Below, in pieces: positions 1 through 7,003 of a stretch of DNA of 10,607 nucleotides. Positions within the stretch are counted from its first letter, which is position 1, and every line of letters starts with the position of its first letter. A program made the translations under genes and the position numbers. A model generated the notes under the pieces. That model searched no databases. It had not been told where the DNA came from and saw only the letters and a list, made by a program, of their open reading frames with translations. Origin of the DNA: AC-50 sp035640455 (GTDB lineage: Bacteria > Actinomycetota > Thermoleophilia > Gaiellales > Gaiellaceae). Where the stretch lies: positions 1-10,607 of the forward strand of contig DASQWB010000027.1 in assembly GCA_035640455.1 (NCBI GenBank). The letters are read 5' to 3'.

Positions 1-459
1 GAGCTCGAGGATCGGGATCTGGATGTGCTGTTCGAGCACTGGACGGATCGTGAGGCGATTCGGATGGCGGCCTTTACCCCCGCCGATCCCGACGACCGCG
101 GTGCCTTCGATGCACGGTGGGCAAGGATCAGACGCGACCAACACAACACGAACAGGGTCATCGAGACCGACGGCCGAGTGGTGGGTCACATCGCGAGTTT
201 CGACCTCGAGGGTCAACGCGAGGTGACGTACTGGATCGGCCGGCAGTACTGGGGCCAGGGGATCGCGACTCGCACGCTGAAGGATTTTCTGACGAGGATC
301 GAGACGACACGTCCGCTGTACGCCCGTGCGGCGAGCGACAACGCCGGCTCCATTCGCGTTCTCGAGAAATGTGGCTTTACGCGCGTCGGAGTTGATCGTG
401 GTTTTGCGCACGGACGGAACGAGGAGACCGAGGAGGTCATCCTCCGACTCGATGCATGA
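1..459 (+). CDS. GNAT family N-acetyltransferase, 5' end cut by the window edge
   Basis: The reading frame is open from base 1 and ends at the TGA at 457-459, so the gene begins left of the window. A GTG at 25 is possible, but the upstream residues (ELEDRDLDVLFEHW) already look like the conserved start of a RimJ/RimL-type acetyltransferase, so I do not take it as the start. The acetyl-CoA pyrophosphate loop is visible as QYWGQGIAT, followed by the family's C-terminal signature ASDNAGSIRVLEKCGF. Such proteins move an acetyl group from acetyl-CoA to an amine on a protein, small molecule or antibiotic. The substrate cannot be told from sequence. It converges with the regulator gene at 670-3405. 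Family assignment is firm; specific function is unknown. Confidence 0.9.
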   Translation, partial: ELEDRDLDVLFEHWTDREAIRMAAFTPADPDDRGAFDARWARIRRDQHNTNRVIETDGRVVGHIASFDLEGQREVTYWIGRQYWGQGIATRTLKDFLTRIETTRPLYARAASDNAGSIRVLEKCGFTRVGVDRGFAHGRNEETEEVILRLDA

Positions 460-669
460 ACGTCGTTGCCCGTCCCTGCGGCAGTTCGCTTGCGTGCGCG
501 AACGTCCTGTCACTCGGCGTGGGCGTGACGCTCCTGCTCAGCCCAGGCCGCTGTCGCCTTGTTTGACAACTAAGGTGGAGCCTTTATGTCTTTCACGTCC
601 AGGCCGCGGCGGCTACCGTACTAGCGCGCCAGCAAGGCCCGAACGGCGAGGTAGAGGAAGGAGTTGGCC
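460..669. other. Convergent intergenic region
   Basis: This 210-bp gap lies between two genes that converge. It holds a hairpin with a 6-bp stem (484-489 with 498-503, GTTCGC/GCGAAC) but no T-run, which could be a weak terminator for the acetyltransferase. A TTGACA at 563-568 followed 16 bp later by TATGTC resembles a promoter pointing into the 3' end of the regulator. An ATG at 586 after AAGGTGGAG opens a 12-codon frame ending at 624. I see no evidence that either is used. Confidence 0.4.
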
Positions 670-3405
670 TTAGGCCAGTGCGTGCTCCACGGCTTCGTCG
701 AAGCTGAGGGTGCGTCCTTCCGCTATTGCGGCCTGGAGGCGTGATCGGTCGAGTTGTTTGAGCGTTCGGGCGTATCGCTCGCGGTCGTGAGGCGGTAGCG
801 GCAACGCGAGTTGCTCCTCCAACGACTGCGCCGCTCCCCAAAGGAGTCCGGCTCTGTCGGCCTCGCCGTCGGCGCCCGCCGCCGAAGCGAGACCGGCAAG
901 TGCCCACGCGATGATGCGGCGGCCGTCGGCGAGTGGAGCGCTCAGCGCGATTGCTTCGCGGTACCGGTCTGCTGCGACGTCCGCTTGCTTTTGCTCGAGC
1001 GCGACGTCGCCAAGGCCGTGGAGGGACATCGCGGCTTGCTCGACTTCGCCTAACGCTGTGGCGACGGCGACGGCGTGCTCAAGCAGCTCCTTCGCTCGGC
1101 CATAGTTACCGCTCGCGCGCTCGAGCTCACCAAGGTTGTTGGTGACAATCCACTCGCCCCACCGGCGCTCGTCGCCCGGATCGGCCCAGCCGCGTGCGTC
1201 CCGGAGTGAGCGATACAGGCGGAGGCTCTCGGCGTAGAGGGCTCTCGCGGTGGCCGCGTCACCTTCCTGCGCTGCCGCGAGACCAAGGCCCGCGAGTGCA
1301 CGCGCGCTTCCGACCTCGTCGCCGACCTGCCGGTACAAGTCGAGCGCCTGCTTCCAAAGCTCGCGGCTGCGGCCGACCTCAGGACCCAAACCAGCGACGT
1401 GGGCTGCTGCGTGGAGCGCCCGGGCGCGTACGAAGGCCGGGACCTCACCGCGCAGCGTGAGCGCCTTGTCCAGCCAAACGCGTAGCTCACGCGCCGTGGG
1501 TTGGAACCGCTCGGCGACCCACGCCAGCCGCAGCGCGATGTTCGGATCAGAACGCAATGCCCAGGTGATCGCCGCACGGAGGTTGTCGAGCTCGGGCGGC
1601 AGCAGCTGCAGCGCGACCTCGCGGGCCTCTCCGGACAGAGAGTCGACTTTCTCACCGAGCGCGAGGAAGTACTCGGCGTGTCGCCGCTCGAGCTCGGCGT
1701 GATCGACGGGGTCGAGGCGTTCGCATGCCAGCTGGCGGATCGTCTCCAACATCCAGAAGCGCCCCTTGCTGGAGGCGACGAGGTTCTTTTCGACGAGCGA
1801 CTGCAGTACGTCGAGTTGAGCGCCCGCGACTTGTTCCGCGGCTTCGAGCGTCCACCCGCCGATGAACACCGCGAGCCGTGCGAAGAGCACGCACTCGCGC
1901 TCTTCGAGCAGCTGGTAGCTCCACTCGATCGTCGCGCGCAGCGCCCTTTGCCGCTCAGGCGCATCGCGTGCGCCGCCGGTGAGCAGCTCGAGGCTCTCGC
2001 CCAGACGCTCGACGATCTGCCGGGGCGTCAGCGATATCACGCGCGCCGCCGCCAATTCGAGCGCGAGCGGCAGTCCGTCGAGCCGGTGTGCAATCTCCGT
2101 CACGTGCTCGTCGGGCTGAAAGTGCGGTTTCATCTGACGTGCCCGTTGCGCGAAGAGCTCGACCGCATCCTCGAGCGGCAGCGTGGGTACCAGATAGTCC
2201 TGCTCGCCGCTCACGTTGAGGCGTTCGCGGCTGGTGGCGAGCAGGGATACGCGCGGCGCTCCCTTGAGCAGCTCGACGAACTCGGGTCCTGCAGCACGGA
2301 GCTGCTCGACGTTGTCGAGAACGAGCAGCTGCTCACGCGCCCCCAGCGCGGCTAGGAGCGCCTCGAGCGGCTGCTCGGTAAGCTCGACGCCGATCGCGCG
2401 CCCGATCGCGCCGAGAACGAGCCGCGGGTCACGCAGCGCCGATAGGTCGACGAATGCGGCACCGTTCGCGTACGACGCAGCTGCCTGCCGCGCCACCTCG
2501 AGGGCGAGCACGGTCTTCCCCGATCCGCCCGGACCCGTCAGCACCACCAACCTGGCCTCCTGCCGGAGCAGGAGGTCAAGAAGTTCCTGCAGCTCGCGTC
2601 GGCGACCGATCAACCCGCTCGGTGGCCGCGGTGGCATCTCGACCTTCTTTGTCGGCTCGGGTGCAGCGAGCTGCGGATCGTGCTGCAGAATTCGGCGCTC
2701 CAATTCGCGAAGCACCGGGCCGGGCTCGAGCCCAAACTCTTCGCGAAGCCGCACCCGCGTTTCCCCGTACACGGCGAGCGCCTCCGACTGTCGGCCACAC
2801 CGATAGAGCGCGAGCATCGTCAGCGCCTGAAGGCCCTCGCGGGTCGGATGCTCGCGCGCGAGGCGGCGGATCTCCGGCAGCAGCTCCCTGTGGCGCCCGA
2901 GTTCGAGCTCGGCAGTCAGCCACTCCTCGAGACCGACCTTACGGAGCTCCTCGAGCCGATCGGCCTCGGAACGCGCCCAGTCCTCGTAAGCAAGGTCCCC
3001 GTAGGCCTGCCCGCGCCAGAGATCGAGTCCACGCCGTACCAGCGACCTCGCGAGCAGAGGGTTGCCTCCGCTCATCGCTTGTCGGGCGTCGTCGACGAGC
3101 TGCTCGAACCGCATCGCATCGACCGAGACGCGTTCCAGGTCGAGCGCATAGCCGTGTCCCGACGTGCGTATCGCCGCAGACGAACCAAGCGCTCGCCGTA
3201 GCCGCGACACGTAGATCTGCACGGCCTTCGCGCCCGACCTCGGCTGCTCCTCGGCCCACATCGCATCGAGCAGCTCGTCGGTCGAACGTGTCTCGCCCAG
3301 CTGTGTCGCAAGGGCCGCGATCAGCCGTCGCTGTTGCAGCGGGAGCGAAACGACAGCTCCGTCGGCCGCGAGCTCCACGGGTCCGAGAACGCGAATCTCC
3401 AGCAT
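670..3405 (-). CDS. AfsR/SARP-type transcriptional regulator (wHTH-BTAD-NB-ARC-TPR)
   Basis: This 911-residue protein has the domain order of large Streptomyces antibiotic regulatory proteins such as AfsR. An OmpR-type winged-helix DNA-binding domain lies at about 1-92. A bacterial transcriptional activation domain (BTAD) follows at about 95-240 (AYGDLAYEDWARSEADRL, then EEFGLEPGPVLRELERRIL). A STAND/NB-ARC ATPase spans about 265-520, with Walker A GPGGSGKT at 291-298, Walker B LLVLDN near 360-365, TSRERL at 391-396 and GLPLALELAAAR at 444-455. The C-terminal third is helical TPR-like repeats ending near 880. In the family, ATP binding and ligand or partner sensing by the TPRs control DNA binding as an activator. 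The start ATG at 3403-3405 has GGAG a few bases upstream. A 124-bp spacer separates it from the divergent secreted-protein gene, a plausible target. The stop codon sits inside the palindrome TGGCCTTAGGCCA (665-677). Confidence 0.93.
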   Translation of the reverse strand: MLEIRVLGPVELAADGAVVSLPLQQRRLIAALATQLGETRSTDELLDAMWAEEQPRSGAKAVQIYVSRLRRALGSSAAIRTSGHGYALDLERVSVDAMRFEQLVDDARQAMSGGNPLLARSLVRRGLDLWRGQAYGDLAYEDWARSEADRLEELRKVGLEEWLTAELELGRHRELLPEIRRLAREHPTREGLQALTMLALYRCGRQSEALAVYGETRVRLREEFGLEPGPVLRELERRILQHDPQLAAPEPTKKVEMPPRPPSGLIGRRRELQELLDLLLRQEARLVVLTGPGGSGKTVLALEVARQAAASYANGAAFVDLSALRDPRLVLGAIGRAIGVELTEQPLEALLAALGAREQLLVLDNVEQLRAAGPEFVELLKGAPRVSLLATSRERLNVSGEQDYLVPTLPLEDAVELFAQRARQMKPHFQPDEHVTEIAHRLDGLPLALELAAARVISLTPRQIVERLGESLELLTGGARDAPERQRALRATIEWSYQLLEERECVLFARLAVFIGGWTLEAAEQVAGAQLDVLQSLVEKNLVASSKGRFWMLETIRQLACERLDPVDHAELERRHAEYFLALGEKVDSLSGEAREVALQLLPPELDNLRAAITWALRSDPNIALRLAWVAERFQPTARELRVWLDKALTLRGEVPAFVRARALHAAAHVAGLGPEVGRSRELWKQALDLYRQVGDEVGSARALAGLGLAAAQEGDAATARALYAESLRLYRSLRDARGWADPGDERRWGEWIVTNNLGELERASGNYGRAKELLEHAVAVATALGEVEQAAMSLHGLGDVALEQKQADVAADRYREAIALSAPLADGRRIIAWALAGLASAAGADGEADRAGLLWGAAQSLEEQLALPLPPHDRERYARTLKQLDRSRLQAAIAEGRTLSFDEAVEHALA

Positions 3406-3529
3406 CGCTCCGATTCTCGCGCTGTCCGCGGGAATCGAGAAGTGACGTGTGATGCCGAGATGAAACCAGGCGCGTCGAACATCGCGCCGTCACGAGACGC
3501 AACACGATTCGCCCCGGAAGGAGAACACG
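3406..3529. promoter_or_regulatory. Divergent intergenic region carrying both promoters
   Basis: This 124-bp spacer lies between the AfsR-like gene (leftward) and the secreted-protein gene (rightward), so it must carry both promoters and probably any autoregulatory site of the regulator. The ribosome binding site AAGGAG at 3518-3523 serves the rightward gene. I could not identify a convincing -35/-10 pair or the heptameric direct repeats bound by SARP proteins. Confidence 0.5.
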
Positions 3530-4036
3530 ATGCTAAACACGCTCACCAGGCGCTGGGTAGTCGGAGCGCTCGCATTGCTGAGCTCGGTCGGCGCGCTCAC
3601 CGCCGCGGGCACAGCGTCCGCAGGTAGTCCCCCGATCGTCAACGACACGACCGTGACCAGGAACAGCTCCTCGGTCCAACCGGACACGAACCCCTGCACC
3701 GGAGCCCCGGCGATCAACCCCTCATCCGGCCAGGAAACCTTCCACATCACGGCCTTCGCGGACGGCACTATCCATGTGACCGCCGCGATCCACAGCGACT
3801 TCCTGGTCGACACGATCGATCCCGCCGGAGTCGACTTCAGCGGCCACGAGGCCGACACCTTCAGCTTCCAGGGCACGAACGGCGCCGCCACGACCGCCGT
3901 GACCTTCACGCCGGTATTGACTGGAACGGACGGCACGAGGCTGGTCGGCCATGAGGTCGGGCATTTCACCGTCACGGCCAACGGCGACGTCACCGTCTCC
4001 TTCGACCGCTTCACCTGGGTGAGAGGATGCCCCTGA
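3530..4036 (+). CDS. Small secreted protein of unknown function
   Basis: This is a 168-residue protein with a classical signal peptide: TRR near the N-terminus, a hydrophobic run (about residues 10-26), and a likely cleavage after ASA near residue 31. The mature part is rich in Thr, Val, Phe and Gly in alternating patterns typical of a beta-sandwich fold. It has only two cysteines (NPCTG and the C-terminal RGCP), which could form one disulfide joining the ends of the domain. The ATG at 3530 is supported by AAGGAG six bases upstream. I do not recognise a named family. The neighbouring divergent AfsR-like regulator suggests regulated secretion of an extracellular binding or structural protein, which is inference. 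A strong hairpin follows the stop codon. Confidence 0.85.
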   Translation: MLNTLTRRWVVGALALLSSVGALTAAGTASAGSPPIVNDTTVTRNSSSVQPDTNPCTGAPAINPSSGQETFHITAFADGTIHVTAAIHSDFLVDTIDPAGVDFSGHEADTFSFQGTNGAATTAVTFTPVLTGTDGTRLVGHEVGHFTVTANGDVTVSFDRFTWVRGCP

Positions 4037-4055
4037 GCCAGGACCGACGGTTCGG

Positions 4056-4087
4056 CGAGGGGGGCGGCCCGCTAACCGTCCCCCTCG
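4056..4087 (+). terminator. GC-rich stem-loop after the secreted-protein gene
   Basis: CGAGGGGG (4056-4063) pairs perfectly with CCCCCTCG (4080-4087) around a 16-nt loop. It begins 20 bases after the stop codon. There is no strong T-run, as is common for terminators in high-GC actinobacteria. Confidence 0.6.
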
Positions 4088-4334
4088 TCTCCGCATCCGT
4101 TCCGGATGCACCACTCCGCCAGGCCTGAGGATTCCTGCTCAGGACGCGGGCGTGGGAGCGAAGACTTGGCGTTGGCAATGGTTTGCCACACGCTCGACAT
4201 CAGCGGCGATGCCGTCGCGGCCGGGTGATTGTGAGGGGGGTGCACCGCCAGTTGCGAGTCGCTGTCGCCAGAAGCGGCGCGTTTGCAGCTATTTCTCAGC
4301 CACGCCGAGCTTGTCGGGTACGCAAATCCATCCG
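4088..4334. other. Non-coding stretch, probable 3' flank of the disrupted integrase-type element
   Basis: No convincing gene is present. The stretch lies between the terminator and the 3' end of the broken integrase gene, and presumably includes one end of that element. A small hairpin TGGCAA-tggt-TTGCCA lies at 4173-4188. I looked for terminal inverted repeats matching the other side of the integrase gene (7004-7150) and found none I trust. Confidence 0.4.
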
Positions 4335-4485
4335 TCATGCCGCGCGGGCGTATTCGTGGATGAGTCCGCCGAGTCGGTCGCGTCGGTGGAGCTGATCTGG
4401 CGCGTTTGAACCGACGAGGCCTAGGCGGGGCCCAGGCATCGGTGGTGTCAGCCCGAGTGCGCGATGCGGCCTGTGGGTGTTGTAG
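4335..4485 (-). pseudogene. C-terminal fragment of integrase-core (DDE) transposase, separated by an IS110 insertion
   Basis: On the minus strand this fragment reads YNTHRPHRALGLTPP and ends with RRDRLGGLIHEYARAA before a TGA at 4335-4337. That is the normal C-terminus of the integrase-core transposase whose body lies at 6081-7003. The two pieces are separated by the IS110-family element. Counting one copy of the GTAG shared by both junctions, 923 + 151 bases give 1074, exactly 358 codons. The upstream ...RVYVRHY then runs directly into N-THRPHRALG, the expected HYN-x-x-RPHR motif of the family. The insertion therefore removed the last ~49 residues from the transposase. Identification is firm. 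Confidence 0.88.
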
Positions 4486-4503
4486 GGGCATGAAGATCGC
4501 GGC

Positions 4504-4700
4504 GTGGGGGTTTCTGTGTCCGGTGCCGAGGTTAGCGTCATGGGTGGTTCCGGGACAGGGGCTTCTGGGAGAAGCGAGGTTGGGCAGGCCGCTGCTGTCA
4601 CTATGGGCTGCGAGCCCGCTGTTTGTAGTTGGCCGCCCCTGCGACTGCCCGAGTGTGCCGCGCGCACGGATCGGTAGTTGTCGTTTCGCCCGCCTCGTCT
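4504..4700 (+). ncRNA. Candidate bridge RNA in the left end of the IS110 element
   Basis: The left end folds into a consistent structure. A 5' hairpin GCTTCT-ggg-AGAAGC lies at 4561-4575. A closing stem pairs 4575-4579 with 4693-4697 (CGAGG/CCTCG) and 4582-4585 with 4688-4691 (GGGC/GCCC). Inside it, loop 1 is closed by GGCC 4587-4590 with 4631-4634 and has an apical hairpin 4605-4609/4613-4617. Loop 2 has an apical hairpin GTGTGC-cgc-GCGCAC at 4653-4667. Loop-1 strands pair with the target: CTGTCACTA (4595-4603) with 6078-6086 (9 pairs, two U-G), and TTGTAG (4623-4628) with the other side at 4480-4485. Loop-2 strands pair with the element ends: GCCCCTGC (4635-4642) with 4482-4489 (one wobble) and ATCGGTAG (4670-4677) with 6073-6080 (7 of 8). 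Ends of the RNA are estimates. That IS110 elements use bridge RNAs is established; these assignments are mine. Confidence 0.62.
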
Positions 4701-4732
4701 CTCCGTCTTTGAGCGACTGGGAGGAGGTAGGG

Positions 4733-6067
4733 ATGCGGTTCGTCGGCTTGGATGTGCACCGCGACTTCTGCGAGGTGGCGATCGCGGAGGGTGGTCGGGT
4801 GCGGCGCGCTCGGCGGGTGGAGACGACGCCGGCGGCGCTGGAGTTGTTCGCGCAGAGCCTGGCCGCCGACGACCAGGTCGCGCTCGAGGCGGCCGGGAAC
4901 GCGCTCGCGATCGCGCGGATCATTGAGCCTCATGTGGGGCGGGTCGTGCTCGCGAACCCGAAGGCGGTCAAGAACGCGACGCGGTCGGCGAAGACGGACG
5001 CGCTGGACGCGCGCACGCTGGCGAGGCTGCTCGCGGCGGGCTTTCTGGCTGAGGTGTGGCCGCCGGACGAACGGACGCGGGTGCTTCGCAGGCGGATCTC
5101 GCGCCGGGCGCAGCTGGTGCGGCAGCGCACGCGGGAGAAGAACCAGGTGCACGCCATCCTGATCCGCAACCTGAGGGGGCGCGCGCCGGTGACCGACCTG
5201 TTTGGGAGCGCGGGCCGGCGCTGGCTGGCCGAGCAGGAGCTGCCGGTCGACGAGCGGGAGATGCTCGAGGCCTGCCTGCGCGGGATCGACTTTCTCGACC
5301 GCGAGGTCGCGGCGATCGATCGGGCGTTGGCCGAGCTTGTGCTCGCCTCAGCCGAGCTGCGCCGGCTGCTCACCCTCCCCGGCGTCAACGTTGTCGCCGC
5401 CTGCGCGCTGCTGGCAGCGATCGGCGACATCCGCCGCTTCCCCACCGCGCGCCAGCCGGTCGGCTACCTCGGCCTCGATCCGCGCGTGAGTCAATCTGGT
5501 GCGGAGCCGGCCCGGCACGGACGGATCAGCAAGCAGGGCCCCGGCGAGACGCGGCACGTGCTGGTCGAAGCGGCCTGGCACGCGGCGCGCAGCAGCGGAC
5601 CGCTGCGCGCCTTCCACCAACGGATCGCCGCCCGCCGCGGCAGCAATATCGCCACCGTCGCGGTCGCACGCAAGCTCGCCCTGATCGCCTGGCACATGCT
5701 CAGCCGCGGCGAGGACTACGCCTTCGCCCGCCCTTCGCTCACCCGCGAGAAGATCCGCAAGCTCGAGCTCGCGACCGGCGCCGAACGACAGAAGGGAAAG
5801 CGGATCGGCGTCTGGGCCACCAGAGAGCAGCACCGGCTCGATAAGGAGCTCGCCGCCCGGGCCGAGATCGCCTACCGCCGCCTCGTCCAAGACCGGCAGC
5901 CCGCGATCAGCAAGGGCACGGGTGCCGCACCGGGGCGCGCATCTCGTGGGCCGTCAAGCGGCCAAGCAGCGCGGCAGGAGCAAGCCCCACCCCTGCGCTT
6001 TAGCACGCGGTCACCCGCGCCCACCGGCACTCTCGCAAAGGAGCCGCCCACCGTCCAGCCGACTTGA
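4733..6067 (+). CDS. IS110-family transposase (DEDD/RuvC-like plus serine recombinase domain)
   Basis: This 444-residue recombinase starts at the ATG at 4733, which has a strong site GGAGGAGGT (4720-4728) just upstream; the open frame extending further left is the non-coding left end. The N-terminal DEDD_Tnp_IS110 domain shows GLDVHRD (D7), ALEAAGN (E52) and KTDALDART (D89, D92). A coiled-coil-like helical region spans about 110-205. The C-terminal Transposase_20 domain begins at LLTLPGVNVVAACALLAAIGD (about 212-232) and includes GYLGLDPRVSQSG, where the serine of the final SG (S255) is the likely nucleophile. These enzymes cut and join DNA through the RuvC-like and serine active sites, guided by a bridge RNA. 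All key residues are present, so the protein may be active. Residues from about 390 onward are low-complexity and rich in Gly, Pro, Ala and Ser, and the gene stops 13 bases before the element's end. Confidence 0.93.
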   Translation: MRFVGLDVHRDFCEVAIAEGGRVRRARRVETTPAALELFAQSLAADDQVALEAAGNALAIARIIEPHVGRVVLANPKAVKNATRSAKTDALDARTLARLLAAGFLAEVWPPDERTRVLRRRISRRAQLVRQRTREKNQVHAILIRNLRGRAPVTDLFGSAGRRWLAEQELPVDEREMLEACLRGIDFLDREVAAIDRALAELVLASAELRRLLTLPGVNVVAACALLAAIGDIRRFPTARQPVGYLGLDPRVSQSGAEPARHGRISKQGPGETRHVLVEAAWHAARSSGPLRAFHQRIAARRGSNIATVAVARKLALIAWHMLSRGEDYAFARPSLTREKIRKLELATGAERQKGKRIGVWATREQHRLDKELAARAEIAYRRLVQDRQPAISKGTGAAPGRASRGPSSGQAARQEQAPPLRFSTRSPAPTGTLAKEPPTVQPT

Positions 6068-6069
6068 CT
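6064..6069 (+). promoter_or_regulatory. Candidate -35 box of a circle-junction promoter (right end of IS110)
   Basis: TTGACT lies at the extreme right end of the element. When the excised element circularises, the spacer 6070-6080 plus 4486-4491 is 17 nt and places GAAGAT (4492-4497) at the -10 position, just ahead of the candidate bridge RNA. A junction-formed promoter is known for IS110 elements. The -10 match is modest (3 of 6 to TATAAT), so this is inference. Confidence 0.4.
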
Positions 6070-6080
6070 TACATCCGTAG

Positions 6081-7003
6081 TGGCGGACGTAGACGCGCAG
6101 GACGTGGGTGAGCTGCCGTTGGCCGACGATCAGGAGTCGGTCGAGGCACTCGCGGCGGACGCTGCCGACCCAGCGCTCCACATGGGCGTTCGCGTTTGGC
6201 GCGCGGACAGGAGTGCGGATTACCTTGATGCTCTCGCTCGCTAGGAGGGCGTCGAAGGCGCGCGGGAACTTCGTGTCGCGGTCATGGATCAGGAAGCGCA
6301 CCCGCTGGCCACGGTCGTCGAGCTCCATCAGCACGTTCCGGGCCTGCTGCAGCATCCAGGCGGTGTCCGGGTTGGAGGTGCAGGCGACGAACTCGACCCG
6401 GCGGGTAGCGAGGGAGAGGAAGACGAGCACATACAGTCGCTTCAGCCGTACCGTCTCGACGGTGAAGAAGTCGGCCACGAGCATCGTCGCTGCCTGCGCT
6501 CGCAGGAACGAGCGTCAGCTCAGCCGGTCACGCTCTGGTGCCGGCGGCATCCCCGCCGCCTTCAGCAGCTTCCGCACGGTGGTCGCCGAGACGACGATCG
6601 CGAGCTGCTGGAGTTCGCCCACGATCCGCTTGTAGCCCCAGGACGGGTTCTCGCGCGCGAGCCGGAGCACCAACCCGCGCAGCTCGGGCGCAAGTGGTGG
6701 CCTACCCGGACCCGCCGACTCATACGTCCACCGGCGAGCTACCAGCCGCCGGTGCCAGCACAACAGCGTCTCCGGTCGAACGATGAAAGCACGCCAAGCG
6801 TGCCGAGGAAGCAGCCGGCTGAGCGCCACGAATAGCAGCCGATCCACCGGCGAGAGCCGAGGCCGGGAGACCTGCCGGCGCAGGATCGACAGCTCATGGC
6901 GCAACACGAGAATCTCCAGCTCCTTTGAGCGCTCGCCACGACCAAACAGCACGACCAGCTCGAGCACGCGGCGGATGACGACGTACGCCAACGACCAGAA
7001 CAA
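6081..7003 (-). pseudogene. Integrase-core (DDE) transposase, body of a gene broken by a nonsense codon and an IS110 insertion
   Basis: The protein matches a family of ~350-residue actinobacterial transposases with an N-terminal helical DNA-binding part and an rve integrase core. The best start is the TTG at 7003-7001, preceded by GGAGGT, giving MFWSLAYVVIRRVLELVV. Then come RSKELEILVLRHELSILRRQ and the helix-turn-helix region NPSWGYKRIVGEL. Codon 163 is TGA (6515-6517) inside LS*RSFLRAQAATML, where the family normally has Trp; the frame continues unchanged after it. The catalytic triad is intact: D178 (VADFF), D241 (IHDRDTKF) and E276 (NAHVERW), a D-34-E spacing. After HY309 the IS110 element interrupts it; the last ~49 residues are at 4335-4485. 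With both lesions it should be inactive. TGA readthrough cannot be excluded but would not rescue the split. An open frame extends upstream to 7150 without family-like sequence. Confidence 0.88.

Larger units (their letters stand above)
4482..6080 (+). mobile_element. IS110-family insertion sequence, about 1.6 kb, with mapped ends
   Basis: The ends are placed by reconstructing the interrupted host gene. The left junction reads tgttGTAGgggcat (GTAG 4482-4485) and the right reads acatccGTAGtggcgg (GTAG 6077-6080). Removing 4486-6080 leaves tgttGTAGtggcgg and restores the reading frame. There are no terminal inverted repeats, as expected for IS110. The left non-coding end is about 247 nt and the right end after the stop codon only 13 nt, the layout of the IS110 subgroup, which encodes its bridge RNA upstream of the recombinase. 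GTAG is shared between donor and target, so the exchanged core dinucleotide lies within it; AG on this strand (CT on the other) fits the candidate guides best. Confidence 0.88.

Noticed and set aside
586..624. Twelve-codon frame after AAGGTGGAG with a TTGACA box upstream
   Set aside because: It points into the 3' end of a convergent gene and has no downstream partner. The promoter match is weak, so a leader peptide is not supported.
1501..2355. Long plus-strand open frames opposite the AfsR-like gene, here and at 2454-3452
   Set aside because: They lie entirely antisense to a gene with clear domains, encode Arg/Ala/Glu-rich sequence without motifs, and are the usual mirror frames of high-GC coding DNA.
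4406..4732. N-terminal extension of the IS110 transposase frame up to position 4406
   Set aside because: The extension crosses the mapped left boundary of the element and has no family similarity. The ATG at 4733 has a strong ribosome binding site and begins the conserved domain.
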